A stretch of 64,000 nt of DNA, taken from assembly GCA_050953425.1 (NCBI GenBank), contig JBMNMQ010000007.1:434001-498000 (forward strand). Reading direction: 5' to 3'. The position numbers and the translations under genes were made by a program. Of this stretch, positions 1 to 7,610 are shown one piece after another; position 1 is the first letter of the stretch; each line of letters opens with the position of its first letter. The notes under the pieces were generated by a model that was not told where the DNA came from, did not search any database, and saw nothing but the letters and a program-made list of their open reading frames with translations. The DNA is from RUG100 sp050953425 (lineage in GTDB: Bacteria; Bacillota; Clostridia; Peptostreptococcales; Anaerovoracaceae).

Positions 1-12
1 GCCCGGCGAGGC

Positions 13-83
13 ATAAAACCTGCACCCGGACAGGACCATAAACCTGCGCCCGGGCGGGACAATAAACCTGCGCCCGGACAGCC
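13..83. repeat. Three tandem ~24-bp GC-rich repeats
   Basis: Three consecutive units of the form ATAAACCTGCGCCCGGACAG (starting at 13, 38 and 62) with few mismatches. No gene is visible at 1-178 upstream of the first ORF. The period is similar to other intergenic repeats in this window (2723-2840, 7318-7423, 19344-19412). Confidence 0.8.
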
Positions 84-178
84 TTGACAGGCAGCCGCGG
101 ATGTGTCACCGTTAAGGCGGCGGCCGGTTCGAAGGCGCTGAAAAGCCGCGGCTGCTGCCGCCGGAAAGGAGAGTCAAC

Positions 179-715
179 ATGCGCAGAATACTGATTGTGG
201 TCGATATGCAGCATGATTTTATCGATGGTGCGCTGGGAACGCCGGAGGCGAGGGCGATCGTTCCGGCAGTGGTGCGGAAAATGCGGAACTATGCGCGCCG
301 TGATATCTTTGCGACACGTGACACGCATGAAGAGAATTACCTGCAGACGCAGGAGGGTCGGAATCTGCCGGTGCCGCACTGCCGGCGCGGCACAAAAGGC
401 TGGCAGCTGCTGCCGGAAATCGCCGCCGGCGTGGAAGCCGATCATCTGTTTGACAAGCCGACGTTCGGCTCCGAAGCTCTGGCGGCGGCGATGAAGGAGA
501 GGGCGGAACGGGCACCGCTGACGATCGAGCTGGTCGGGGTCTGCACCGATATCTGTGTGGTTTCCAACGCCCTGCTGCTGAAAGCGGCGCTGCCGGAGAC
601 CGCGATCTTTGTCGATCCGGACTGCTGCGCCGGGGTCACGCCGGCCCAGCATGAGGCGGCGCTGACCACCCTGCAGTCGTGCCAGATCCGGCTGCAGGCG
701 GCGCCCGGGGCGTGA
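179..715 (+). CDS. Isochorismatase-family cysteine hydrolase (nicotinamidase-like)
   Basis: 178-residue alpha/beta hydrolase of the isochorismatase/nicotinamidase superfamily. The family triad is visible: Asp9 in VVDMQHDF, Lys93 in FDKPTFGS and the nucleophile Cys126 in GVCTDICV. Size is normal for a single-domain member. The start is supported by AAAGGAG about 7 bases upstream. Likely substrates are nicotinamide or a similar amide, but the sequence does not fix the substrate. It is monocistronic as far as can be seen, with a minus-strand unit converging on it from the right. Confidence 0.85.
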   Translation: MRRILIVVDMQHDFIDGALGTPEARAIVPAVVRKMRNYARRDIFATRDTHEENYLQTQEGRNLPVPHCRRGTKGWQLLPEIAAGVEADHLFDKPTFGSEALAAAMKERAERAPLTIELVGVCTDICVVSNALLLKAALPETAIFVDPDCCAGVTPAQHEAALTTLQSCQIRLQAAPGA

Positions 716-740
716 AGACAGCAGAGTCGATAAAATAAAA

Positions 741-767
741 TATCGGCCGCAGTTTCTGCGGTCGATA
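741..767 (-). terminator. Rho-independent terminator of the minus-strand small-ORF/tRNA unit
   Basis: A 12-bp stem (TATCGGCCGCAG pairing with CTGCGGTCGATA, one G-T) with a 3-nt loop. On the minus strand it is followed by a T-rich tract, the complement of the A-rich 731-740. It may also help end the hydrolase transcript. Confidence 0.65.
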
Positions 768-826
768 CAATGTTCGCGCCGCCCGCGTCGATGCGCGGTT
801 TGCGCGGCGCCGCCGCTCTGCCGGCG

Positions 827-1024
827 CTACCTGCCGCCGGCCTGCTTCCAGGTGCGGATCGACATCCACCCGTGGGAAATCATCACCTGTGTCGTCGCGG
901 TCTGCCAGGCCTGCCCCGGTCCGGTGATCACGCCGCCCCGATCGGTGGTTTCTGTCTGAAACCGCACCGGACCGAGCAGGCGTTCGCTGCGCTGTACTTT
1001 CTTTGCTGTGCTGCTGTTCATCAT
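827..1024 (-). CDS. Small protein of unknown function, 65 aa
   Basis: Starts ATGATG at 1024 behind a strong ribosome binding site (AAGGAGG, 6 bases upstream), begins MMNSSTAKKVQRSERLLGPV and ends WKQAGGR. It is basic and soluble, with no signal peptide or membrane segment. It lies 38 bases downstream of the tRNA-Leu on the same strand and is followed by a hairpin terminator, so it is probably co-transcribed with the tRNA. No family is recognised. The good Shine-Dalgarno site, own terminator and lack of a competing ORF argue that it is translated. Confidence 0.55.
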   Translation of the reverse strand: MMNSSTAKKVQRSERLLGPVRFQTETTDRGGVITGPGQAWQTATTQVMISHGWMSIRTWKQAGGR

Positions 1025-1061
1025 ACGGTCCTCCTTATTCTGCCGTTCGGCGATACTGTAT

Positions 1062-1144
1062 TGGTGCGCCCGGAGGGATTTGAACCCCCACGGTTTCCCG
1101 CCAGCACCTAAAACTGGTGTGTCTGCCAATTCCACCACGGGCGC
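1062..1144 (-). tRNA. tRNA-Leu (anticodon UAG), CCA encoded
   Basis: On the minus strand the 7-bp acceptor GCGCCCG pairs with CGGGCGC. The D-arm contains GGCAGACA, the anticodon stem CCAGT/GCTGG encloses loop TTTAGGT (anticodon TAG), a long variable arm follows, and the T-arm contains GGTTCAAATCC. The CCA end is encoded (TGG at 1062-1064 on the plus strand). The long variable arm is typical of class II tRNA-Leu. Confidence 0.95.
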
Positions 1145-1183
1145 CTGTTTGTTCTGCGTACCGAACTGTCCGCAGATTCGGCT

Positions 1184-1402
1184 TCAGGAAAAGAGCTGCG
1201 GCGGATCCTCGTCGTCAGCGGGTTCCCGGCCGTTTCGACCCGGGCTGTCATCGGGCTCCCGGTCTTTTTGATCCGGCTGCGTATTTTCGCGGCGGTCGCC
1301 GCATTCGTCGTACGTTTCGTCGGCGTCGTTGACAAAGAAAACGGCGCGCAGGAGCTCCTGCAGAGCGCGATGCGCTCGATGTTTCCCGTTTTGGCTGCTC
1401 AT
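1184..1402 (-). CDS. Putative small acidic protein, 72 aa, leaderless start
   Basis: Begins MSSQNGKHRAHRALQELLRA and has a highly acidic, Asp/Glu/Pro-rich second half ending DPPQLFS. No Shine-Dalgarno site precedes the ATG. Instead an extended -10 box (TGTTATAAT) ends six bases before it, so the predicted +1 is the A of the start codon. The ORF ends 39 bases before the tRNA-Leu on the same strand. No family is recognised. It could be a real leaderless gene, or the promoter may serve only the tRNA unit and the ORF be fortuitous. Confidence 0.4.
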   Translation of the reverse strand: MSSQNGKHRAHRALQELLRAVFFVNDADETYDECGDRRENTQPDQKDREPDDSPGRNGREPADDEDPPQLFS

Positions 1403-1408
1403 AGGTTT

Positions 1409-1417
1409 ATTATAACA
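1409..1417 (-). promoter_or_regulatory. Extended -10 promoter of the tRNA-Leu unit
   Basis: Minus strand TGTTATAAT: perfect TATAAT (1409-1414) with the TGn extension; no good -35 at 17 bp. Predicted start of transcription is at 1402, the A of the ATG of the 72-aa ORF. Confidence 0.7.
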
Positions 1418-1586
1418 CAGCAACGCGGTTCGGAACGGAGAATTTTTCACAGCGAACTGCCGCGGCGAACTGCAGCGAACCGGCCGCGCGGCGCGCCCGG
1501 TGAATCGGGCGCAGCGGAGGGAAAACCGGGCAATATTCGCAGCGGATTGTTAAGAATATTTGACAGCGAATCGTCAGGAATATTCT

Positions 1587-1615
1587 TTGGTGACTGCCGG
1601 CGGCTGTGCTATAAT
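1587..1615 (+). promoter_or_regulatory. Sigma-A-type promoter of the secreted protein gene
   Basis: TTGGTG, 17-bp spacer, TATAAT with TGC extension just before the -10. It gives a leader of about 125 nt that is strikingly poor in G (CA-rich from about 1660 to 1725) before the AAAGGAG site of the gene at 1746. Confidence 0.75.
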
Positions 1616-1745
1616 GTCCGTGGCAGAAAATGGTATGAGACGCATCTGACACTGGCATCTAAAATCAACGACAACTCAGAACCAACTGCCAACACCAGAC
1701 ACTACCAACACTCATCCCACTGCAAAGGGAAAAAGGAGACCAGTC

Positions 1746-2621
1746 ATGAGATTAAAAAAAGTATTCACCCTTGCGCTCGGCGTCATGGTCGGCGCGGTCT
1801 TTACGTTCGGCTCGGTGCTGTCGGTCTCGGCGGCCGATCAGATAGAACATTCCGCTGCGACCGTCACGCAGACGGCGAATCTGACAACGGAAAATAACCT
1901 TCAGAAAAATAAGGCGCTGCCGATGAGCAGCAGCTATACGATTAAGGACGGGCAAACTGTGACACTTTGGGCTGCGAGTCCGGCAAAAAGGACGGCAACG
2001 TTCCGGTACAAGGCGCCGCGAAGCGGCGCTCTGGCGGTCAGTGCTACGGGCAATTCCCATGTTCGTCTGTATACCAAGTCCGGCAAAGCGATTTCAAACT
2101 CGCTCTATGTCAATGCCGGTTCTTCGAGCTCAACCTTGAAACAGATCTATTTCGGCGTTGCCAGGGGCAAGACCTATAAGATCAAGCTCTCTTCGACACT
2201 GCAATATTCGAGAGAGGGTGTATATACTACGACCTTCTATGTGAAGAGCAAGGCGTTCAAGGGCAAGTACGGCAAATCGTCCAAAAAGGCAGCCAAACTC
2301 TCCGGCAATAATTTCCGCCGGGGATATATTGCCGCCGGCAGCAAGGCAAAGAAATACTACAAATATTCGAAACGCGCGAAAAGAATCAGAGTGTATTTCA
2401 AAGGCGCCGTTGACAACAAGCTGACTGCCAGCGTCAAGGTCAGTGCCGCGGGCACAAGAGGCAAAAAGACGTCCATCAGTGTAACACGCATGAAAAGCGG
2501 ACAGGGTATTGATTTCTATACAATGAATGGCAAGACTGTGAACTACAGGATTCTCATTGCCGTCGGCAAGAGCGGAAAGTCCTCGGGTGCGTATGCCGTT
2601 AAGTGCAAAAAAATCAAGTAG
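1746..2621 (+). CDS. Secreted beta-rich protein of unknown function
   Basis: 291 residues with a clear Sec signal peptide (basic MRLKKV, hydrophobic core to about residue 25, cleavage near VSAADQ). The mature part is Lys/Ser/Tyr-rich with two similar beta-rich modules (roughly residues 60-150 and 165-291), recalling pre-peptidase C-terminal type folds; this is weak. There is no sortase signal or membrane anchor. It is monocistronic, with its own promoter and a terminator at 2671. Probable extracellular role; function not assigned. Confidence 0.75.
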   Translation: MRLKKVFTLALGVMVGAVFTFGSVLSVSAADQIEHSAATVTQTANLTTENNLQKNKALPMSSSYTIKDGQTVTLWAASPAKRTATFRYKAPRSGALAVSATGNSHVRLYTKSGKAISNSLYVNAGSSSSTLKQIYFGVARGKTYKIKLSSTLQYSREGVYTTTFYVKSKAFKGKYGKSSKKAAKLSGNNFRRGYIAAGSKAKKYYKYSKRAKRIRVYFKGAVDNKLTASVKVSAAGTRGKKTSISVTRMKSGQGIDFYTMNGKTVNYRILIAVGKSGKSSGAYAVKCKKIK

Positions 2622-2670
2622 AACAAAGAAAAGAAAGGACCGATTCGTCCGTCTCCGGCAGGGATCGGAC

Positions 2671-2708
2671 CGCGAGCGCGGGTCTGCGGATGCAGACTCG
2701 CGTTTTTT
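2671..2708 (+). terminator. Rho-independent terminator after the secreted protein gene
   Basis: Inner stem GTCTGC-GGAT-GCAGAC flanked by CGCGA/TCGCG with a bulge, followed by six T. Confidence 0.75.
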
Positions 2709-2722
2709 CGGCACGGAAAGCG

Positions 2723-2840
2723 GCGCAGGAAAACGGAGCCGGGTGTGCGCAGGAAAACGGAGCCGGGTGTGCGCAGGAAAACGGAGCCGGGTGTGCGCAG
2801 GAAAACGGAGCTGGGCGTGCGCAGGAAAACGGAGCCGGGA
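2723..2840. repeat. Five tandem copies of a 24-bp repeat
   Basis: Units start at 2723, 2747, 2771, 2795 and 2819, each GCGCAGGAAAACGGAGCCGG followed by GTGT. Only the fourth has substitutions (CTGGGCGT) and the fifth is 22 bp. Near identity suggests recent expansion. The array sits between a terminator and the promoter of the next gene. No spacers, so it is not CRISPR. Confidence 0.95.
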
Positions 2841-2843
2841 TTT

Positions 2844-2872
2844 TTGCGCCGGAGATGCTTTTTTGGTACAAT
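2844..2872 (+). promoter_or_regulatory. Promoter of the exonuclease-proA operon
   Basis: TTGCGC, 17-bp spacer, TACAAT (2867-2872). Seven bases separate the -10 from the ATG at 2880, so the transcript would have no leader or a 1-nt leader. Confidence 0.6.
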
Positions 2873-2879
2873 AAAAGAC

Positions 2880-3935
2880 ATGCATACGGAGGATTATCAA
2901 ACTGCACTGCCCGTTTACCGCGAGCATCCGTTTGCCGAGTACTATGATCCCTGTCGGGTCGGCTTTTTTGATATTGAAACGACGGGACTCTCGGCTGAAC
3001 GGCACCGGCTGATTCTAGCCGGCCTGGTACTGCCGCCGGAGAATGACGATCCGGAGGCGGTCTATACCGCCCGTCAGTATTTTGCCGAGCGGCCGCAGGA
3101 GGAAGGCGAACTGCTGGCTGCGCTGCTGCCGGATCTGGCGGCTCTGGACGCGGTCGTGACGTACAACGGCCGTCGCTTTGACCTGCCGTTTCTGGAGGCG
3201 CGTGCGGCCGCCGCGGGGCTTTCGCGGAGGGTCCGTCTGCCCGCCGATTTCGACCTCTGCCTGCTGGTGCGCCACTATTCCGAGCTGCGGCATTTTCTGC
3301 CCGATCTGCGGCAGAAGACGCTGGAGGATTTCCTCGGCCTGGCGACGGATCGCGACGACTGCATCGACGGCGGAGAATCGGTGCGGCTCTACGGCCAGTG
3401 GCTGCGCAGCGGGGAGGAGGAGCTGCGGCACACGGTGCTGCTGCACAACCGCGACGACATACTCCAGATGGTGCGGCTGATGCAGGTGGTCGAGAAGACG
3501 GATCTGCATCGGGCGATGGCCGGCAGCGGCTTTCCCTGCGGGAACTGGCAGATTTCCCGGGTGCATCTGACGACGCACCGCCTGCATGTGCACGGCCTGC
3601 AGTTTCGCGGCGCCGGCCGGCACGACGAGGCGGTCGACTATGAATACAGCGGCGACGGCATCCTCGATTATCACCTGCGCCGCGAGGACGGCCGCTTTGA
3701 GATCAGGGCGGCGGTGCATGAACAGGACGGGGTAACGTTTGCCGATCTCGGCGAGCTGCGGCTCGACCCGGCGGCGTACCGTTCCCGCTACGGCTCCGAC
3801 CCGGCACAGCACGACGAGCTGCTGGTGCTGCGGCTGGCGCGCGGCAGCCGCAGCGCGGCCGTCGATTATCGCAGCGTCAACCGTCTGGCGCGGCTGCTGA
3901 CAGAAAGGATACAGCAATGGATTACAGAGAATTAG
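2880..3935 (+). CDS. YprB-like ribonuclease H-fold 3'-5' exonuclease
   Basis: 351 residues. The N-terminal third is a DEDD-type exonuclease domain: GFFDIETTGLS near residue 25 supplies the first Asp/Glu pair, VVTYNGRRFDLPFL about residue 90 is the second motif, and HNRDDILQMVRL about residue 190 is the third. This is the arrangement of YprB/RNase H-like proteins of Firmicutes. The C-terminal part is not recognised. The reading frame continues upstream through the 24-bp repeats, but the promoter -10 box ends 7 bases before this ATG, so the upstream extension is rejected. It overlaps proA by 19 bases, so the two are co-transcribed. Confidence 0.75.
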   Translation: MHTEDYQTALPVYREHPFAEYYDPCRVGFFDIETTGLSAERHRLILAGLVLPPENDDPEAVYTARQYFAERPQEEGELLAALLPDLAALDAVVTYNGRRFDLPFLEARAAAAGLSRRVRLPADFDLCLLVRHYSELRHFLPDLRQKTLEDFLGLATDRDDCIDGGESVRLYGQWLRSGEEELRHTVLLHNRDDILQMVRLMQVVEKTDLHRAMAGSGFPCGNWQISRVHLTTHRLHVHGLQFRGAGRHDEAVDYEYSGDGILDYHLRREDGRFEIRAAVHEQDGVTFADLGELRLDPAAYRSRYGSDPAQHDELLVLRLARGSRSAAVDYRSVNRLARLLTERIQQWITEN

Positions 3936-5137
3936 CCGCTTTGACAAAGCGCGACAGTTATACCCTGGCGACCCTGCCGGAAGCGGCCCGCAATGACGCT
4001 CTGGCGGCCGTGGCTGCGGCCCTGGAGGAACATCGGGAGGAAATCTTTGCCGCCAACGAGGCGGATCTGGCCGCAGCGGACGCTCTGCCGGCGCCGATCG
4101 CGGCCCGGCTCAAATTCGACGAGCACAAGCTGAACGACTGCGTGCGCGGCATCCACGATCTGATCGCTCTGCCCGATCCGCTCTTCCGCACGCTGATGCG
4201 GCGCGAGCTCGACGAGGGACTCGTGCTGAGCAGGACGACCTGCCCGATCGGCGTCATCGGCGTCATCTTCGAATCGCGTCCCGATGCCCTGGTGCAGATC
4301 TCCACGCTCTGCATCAAGAGCGGCAACGGCGCGATCCTCAAGGGCGGCAGCGAAGCGCGGCACACCAACAAAGCACTCTTTGAAACGATCGCCGCGGCGG
4401 CACGCGGCGCCGGGCTGCCGGAGCATTTCGCCTTTCAGGTGGAGGACCGCACGGCCATCGATGAGCTGCTGCAGTGCGAGGAATCGATCGACCTCATCAT
4501 CCCCCGCGGCAGCAACGCTTTCGTGCAGTACATTCTCACCCATTCCCGCATTCCGGTGATGGGACATGCCGACGGCATCTGCCACGTCTATGTCGACAGG
4601 AGTGCCGATCTCGACAAGGCCGTGCCGATCATCGTCGACGCCAAGACACAGTACGCGGCGGCCTGCAATGCCATGGAAACGCTGCTGGTGCAGGAGGACG
4701 TCGCCGACGATCTGGTCGAGCGGGTGCGGCAGGCCAGCCCGGTGGACATCGAGGTGCGCGACGGGGAGGATCGGGAATTCCTCGACTATATCATGACCGT
4801 GCGCCGCGTGGCTGACGTCGGGGAAGCGATCGACTTCATCAACCGCAACGGATCCCACCATACCGACTGCATCGTCACCGAGGATGCGGCCAATGCCGAG
4901 CTCTTTATGGACCGCGTCGATTCGGCCGGCGTGTACTGGAACTGCTCGACGCGCTTTGCCGACGGCTATCGCTACGGCTTCGGCGCCGAGGTCGGCATCA
5001 GCACCGGCAAGCTGCACGCCCGCGGCCCGGTCGGTCTCGACGGTCTGGTAACCTATAAATATCGTCTCAAAGGCGACGGACACATCGTCGCCGATTACGC
5101 ATCCGGCCGCCGCAGCTTCCATTTCCGGGATCTGTGA
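3917..5137 (+). CDS. proA: Glutamate-5-semialdehyde dehydrogenase (gamma-glutamyl phosphate reductase)
   Basis: 406 residues, the usual length. Reduces gamma-glutamyl phosphate to glutamate semialdehyde with NADPH, step 2 of proline synthesis. The aldehyde dehydrogenase-fold catalytic Cys is Cys250 in YAAACNAMETLL, and the C-terminal signature RFADGYRYGFGAEVGIST is present. It is followed by proB and proC in the non-canonical order A-B-C. It starts inside the exonuclease gene. Confidence 0.95.
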   Translation: MDYRELAALTKRDSYTLATLPEAARNDALAAVAAALEEHREEIFAANEADLAAADALPAPIAARLKFDEHKLNDCVRGIHDLIALPDPLFRTLMRRELDEGLVLSRTTCPIGVIGVIFESRPDALVQISTLCIKSGNGAILKGGSEARHTNKALFETIAAAARGAGLPEHFAFQVEDRTAIDELLQCEESIDLIIPRGSNAFVQYILTHSRIPVMGHADGICHVYVDRSADLDKAVPIIVDAKTQYAAACNAMETLLVQEDVADDLVERVRQASPVDIEVRDGEDREFLDYIMTVRRVADVGEAIDFINRNGSHHTDCIVTEDAANAELFMDRVDSAGVYWNCSTRFADGYRYGFGAEVGISTGKLHARGPVGLDGLVTYKYRLKGDGHIVADYASGRRSFHFRDL

Positions 5138-5168
5138 GGCGCAGGAGAATGCAGAAGGAGAATGCAGG

Positions 5169-5978
5169 ATGATGCAGAGAACGAGCGACATACTGCGGCA
5201 GAGCCGCAAGATCGTCGTCAAAATCGGCAGCAACGTGCTGTCCGATGAGGACGGTGCGGTCAACCGCGGTACCATGCATAACATCGCCGCCCAGGTGAAC
5301 GGTCTGATCCGCGAAAACAAGCAGGTGATCATCGTCTCCTCGGGAGCCGGCATCTGCGGCGTGGGTGCCATCAACAAGTGGTCGCGCCGCCGCGACGTCA
5401 ATTACCGGCAGGCGCTGTGCGCGATCGGTCAGGTGGAACTGATGCTGGCATACAAGGAATACTTTGCCGATTACGGCGTCCACGTCGGCCAGATGCTGCT
5501 GACGCGCGGCGATTTTACCGAACCGGAGCGCACGCTGCACGTGCGCAACACGCTCTTCACCCTCGTCGATGAGGGCGTGCTGCCGATCATCAATGAAAAC
5601 GACAGCGTCAGCGTCGATGAGATCAAAATCGGCGACAACGACACGCTGTCGGCGCTGACGGCGAGCCTCTGGAACGCCGATCTGCTGATCTGCCTCAGCG
5701 ACATCGACGGCGTCTTTGACCGCGACCCCAAACAGCATGCCGATGCCGAGCTGATCGAGGAGGTCGACGACATCGACCGCCTGCTCGCAGGCATCGACAT
5801 ACGCGGCAAGAGCGAGTTCGGCACCGGCGGCATCGCCACCAAGATCGATGCCGCCCGCCGTGTCGGCGAGTACGGCATACCGACGATTCTGCTCAACGGC
5901 AGAAAGGAAGATATCATACTGGAAGCGATGCGCGGTCAGGCGGCCGGCACCTGCTTTCTCGGAAAGGATGCAAAATGA
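5169..5978 (+). CDS. proB: Glutamate 5-kinase, short form without PUA domain
   Basis: 269 residues comprising only the amino acid kinase domain (IVVKIGSNVLSDEDG at the N-terminus, INENDSVSVDEIKIGDND for substrate and nucleotide binding, EFGTGGIATKIDAA near the end). The C-terminal PUA domain of the E. coli enzyme is absent, as in many Firmicutes. It phosphorylates glutamate, step 1 of proline synthesis. Start supported by AAGGAG upstream; ends overlapping proC by 4 bases. Confidence 0.95.
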   Translation: MMQRTSDILRQSRKIVVKIGSNVLSDEDGAVNRGTMHNIAAQVNGLIRENKQVIIVSSGAGICGVGAINKWSRRRDVNYRQALCAIGQVELMLAYKEYFADYGVHVGQMLLTRGDFTEPERTLHVRNTLFTLVDEGVLPIINENDSVSVDEIKIGDNDTLSALTASLWNADLLICLSDIDGVFDRDPKQHADAELIEEVDDIDRLLAGIDIRGKSEFGTGGIATKIDAARRVGEYGIPTILLNGRKEDIILEAMRGQAAGTCFLGKDAK

Positions 5979-6784
5979 AGATAGGATTTATCGGAACGGG
6001 AAACATGGGCGGCGCGATTCTCAAAGGGTGCTGCGCCGCGATGCGGGAAAACGGCGATACGATCTGTGCCTGCAATCGCAGCCCGGAGAAGGTGCAGGCC
6101 ATCGCCGCGGCGTACCCGGTCGAAGTGCTGCCCGATGCGGCGGCCGTGGCGGAGCAGAGCGGGATCGTCGTCCTCGGCGTCAAGCCCGACCAGTACCCGG
6201 CGGTGCTGCCGCAGATCGCAGCGGTCTGGCAGCCCGACAAGGTGCTGGTTTCGATGGCCGCCGGCGTCACCATCGCAGCTATTGAGGCGGTGCTCGGCAG
6301 CGGCGCGAAGATCGTCCGCATTATGCCCAACACGCCGGCGCAGGTCGGCATGGCGATGACCTCGCTGTCGCGCAGCGACGCCGTCGATGAGGAAGCGTTC
6401 GCACCGGTGCTGCGCATCTTCAACGCCGTCGGCCGTGCCGAGGAGGTGCCCGAGGAGCTGATCCACTGCGTGATCGGCATCTCCGGCAGCAGCCCGGCCT
6501 ATACCTATATGTACATCGAGGCCCTGATGAAGGCGGCGGTCGCCGAGGGCATGGAGGAGGAAAAGGCGCGCGTCTTCGCCGCCCAGGCCGTCAAGGGTGC
6601 CGCGCAGATGGTGCTGGACTCCGAGAAGACACCGGAGCAGCTGCGCATCGACGTCTGCTCGCCGGGCGGGACGACGATCGAAGCGGTCAACGCGCTGCAG
6701 AAAAACGGCTTTGAGGAGGATGTCGCCGAGGGCTTCCGGGCCGCGGCGGACAAATCCAGAAAGATGTCCGAAGCGAAAGACTAG
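5975..6784 (+). CDS. proC: Pyrroline-5-carboxylate reductase
   Basis: 269 residues. N-terminal Rossmann motif GFIGTGNMGGAI; C-terminal signature with CSPGGTTIEAV typical of P5C reductases. Catalyses the NAD(P)H-dependent last step of proline synthesis. Overlaps proB by ATGA and is followed 17 bases later by the NUDIX gene. Confidence 0.95.
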   Translation: MKIGFIGTGNMGGAILKGCCAAMRENGDTICACNRSPEKVQAIAAAYPVEVLPDAAAVAEQSGIVVLGVKPDQYPAVLPQIAAVWQPDKVLVSMAAGVTIAAIEAVLGSGAKIVRIMPNTPAQVGMAMTSLSRSDAVDEEAFAPVLRIFNAVGRAEEVPEELIHCVIGISGSSPAYTYMYIEALMKAAVAEGMEEEKARVFAAQAVKGAAQMVLDSEKTPEQLRIDVCSPGGTTIEAVNALQKNGFEEDVAEGFRAAADKSRKMSEAKD

Positions 6785-6801
6785 AGGCGGGGGAACAGGC
6801 G

Positions 6802-7338
6802 ATGATTTTCGAAGAAAAGACGCTGGCCAGCGAGCGTGTTTACGAGGGCCGGATTCTCAACCTGCGCCGCGACAAGGTGACGGTGCGCACCGGCACTTCG
6901 ACGCGGGAAATCGTCGAACACAACGGCGGCGCGGCGGCGGCCGCGTTTACCGCCGCAGACCGGATCGTGCTCGTGCGCCAGTATCGCAAGACCCTGGAGC
7001 GCGCGGTGCTCGAGGTGCCGGCCGGCAAGATCGAGCGGGGCGAGGATCCGCAGCAGGCGGTGCGGCGCGAGCTCAAGGAGGAGACCGGCTATACTGCGGC
7101 CGAGATCGTGCCGCTGACGGCGATGGCGCCCTCGGTCGGCTATACGACCGAGATCGACTATCTCTATCTGGCGACCGGCCTGACGCCCGGGGCGACCGAC
7201 CTCGATCTCAACGAGGCCATCGACGTGGTCGAGATGGACTTTGAGGAAGTCGTCGGCATGATCGAACGCGGGGAAATCTGCGATGCCAAAACGATCGCGG
7301 CCGTGCTGCTGGCTGCCCGCCGGCGCGCCCGGCACTGA
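6802..7338 (+). CDS. NUDIX hydrolase, ADP-ribose pyrophosphatase type
   Basis: 178 residues. The NUDIX box begins at GKIERGEDPQQAV and continues through RRELKEETGY (catalytic REXXEE-type residues). The N-terminal EEKTLASERVYEGRIL and the GYTTEIDYLYLATGL segment match the ADP-ribose pyrophosphatase (NudF/YqkG) subgroup. It probably travels with the proline operon. Its last codons and stop lie inside the first unit of a 26-bp tandem repeat. Confidence 0.88.
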   Translation: MIFEEKTLASERVYEGRILNLRRDKVTVRTGTSTREIVEHNGGAAAAAFTAADRIVLVRQYRKTLERAVLEVPAGKIERGEDPQQAVRRELKEETGYTAAEIVPLTAMAPSVGYTTEIDYLYLATGLTPGATDLDLNEAIDVVEMDFEEVVGMIERGEICDAKTIAAVLLAARRRARH

Positions 7339-7423
7339 CGGTCCGCCGGCGCATCCGGCACTGACTGCCCGCCGGCGCGCCCGGCACTGACGGTCCGCCG
7401 GCGCGTCCGGCACCTGACTGCTG
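7318..7423. repeat. Four tandem ~26-bp GC-rich repeats
   Basis: Units at 7318, 7344, 7370 and 7396 of the type CGCCGGCGCGCCCGGCACTG. A decayed fifth copy follows to about 7450. The first unit encodes the C-terminus of the NUDIX protein. Nothing else is seen in 7424-7529. Confidence 0.9.
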
Positions 7424-7529
7424 CCGGCTCGCCCGGCATCGACAGCCGCCGCAGCCGCTTCCGGCATCGGAGAAAGCCCGGACGGCACCCGGCGGCATCC
7501 GGCTGCCGCAGCCGTTCACCAAGAAATTA

Positions 7530-7558
7530 TTGTCAACCCGCAGCAGAAAGAGTATACT
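7530..7558 (+). promoter_or_regulatory. Promoter of the xerD-like gene
   Basis: TTGTCA, 17-bp spacer, TATACT, about 50 bases upstream of the start codon. Confidence 0.8.
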
Positions 7559-7610
7559 GATCGTAAACCGCGGCGGAACGTTTTCCGCGGCGGCAGCGAG
7601 GTAAGCGAAT

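Noticed and set aside
770..1111. Plus-strand ORF across the tRNA-Leu region
   Set aside because: It reads through the complement of the tRNA and of the small ORF that has a strong ribosome binding site; no start signal of its own.
2723..2840. CRISPR array
   Set aside because: The units are contiguous without unique spacers; this is a simple tandem repeat. No cas genes are present in the window.
2745..2879. N-terminal extension of the exonuclease through the 24-bp repeats
   Set aside because: The repeats are translatable in several frames, and a promoter with the -10 ending at 2872 lies between them and the ATG at 2880.
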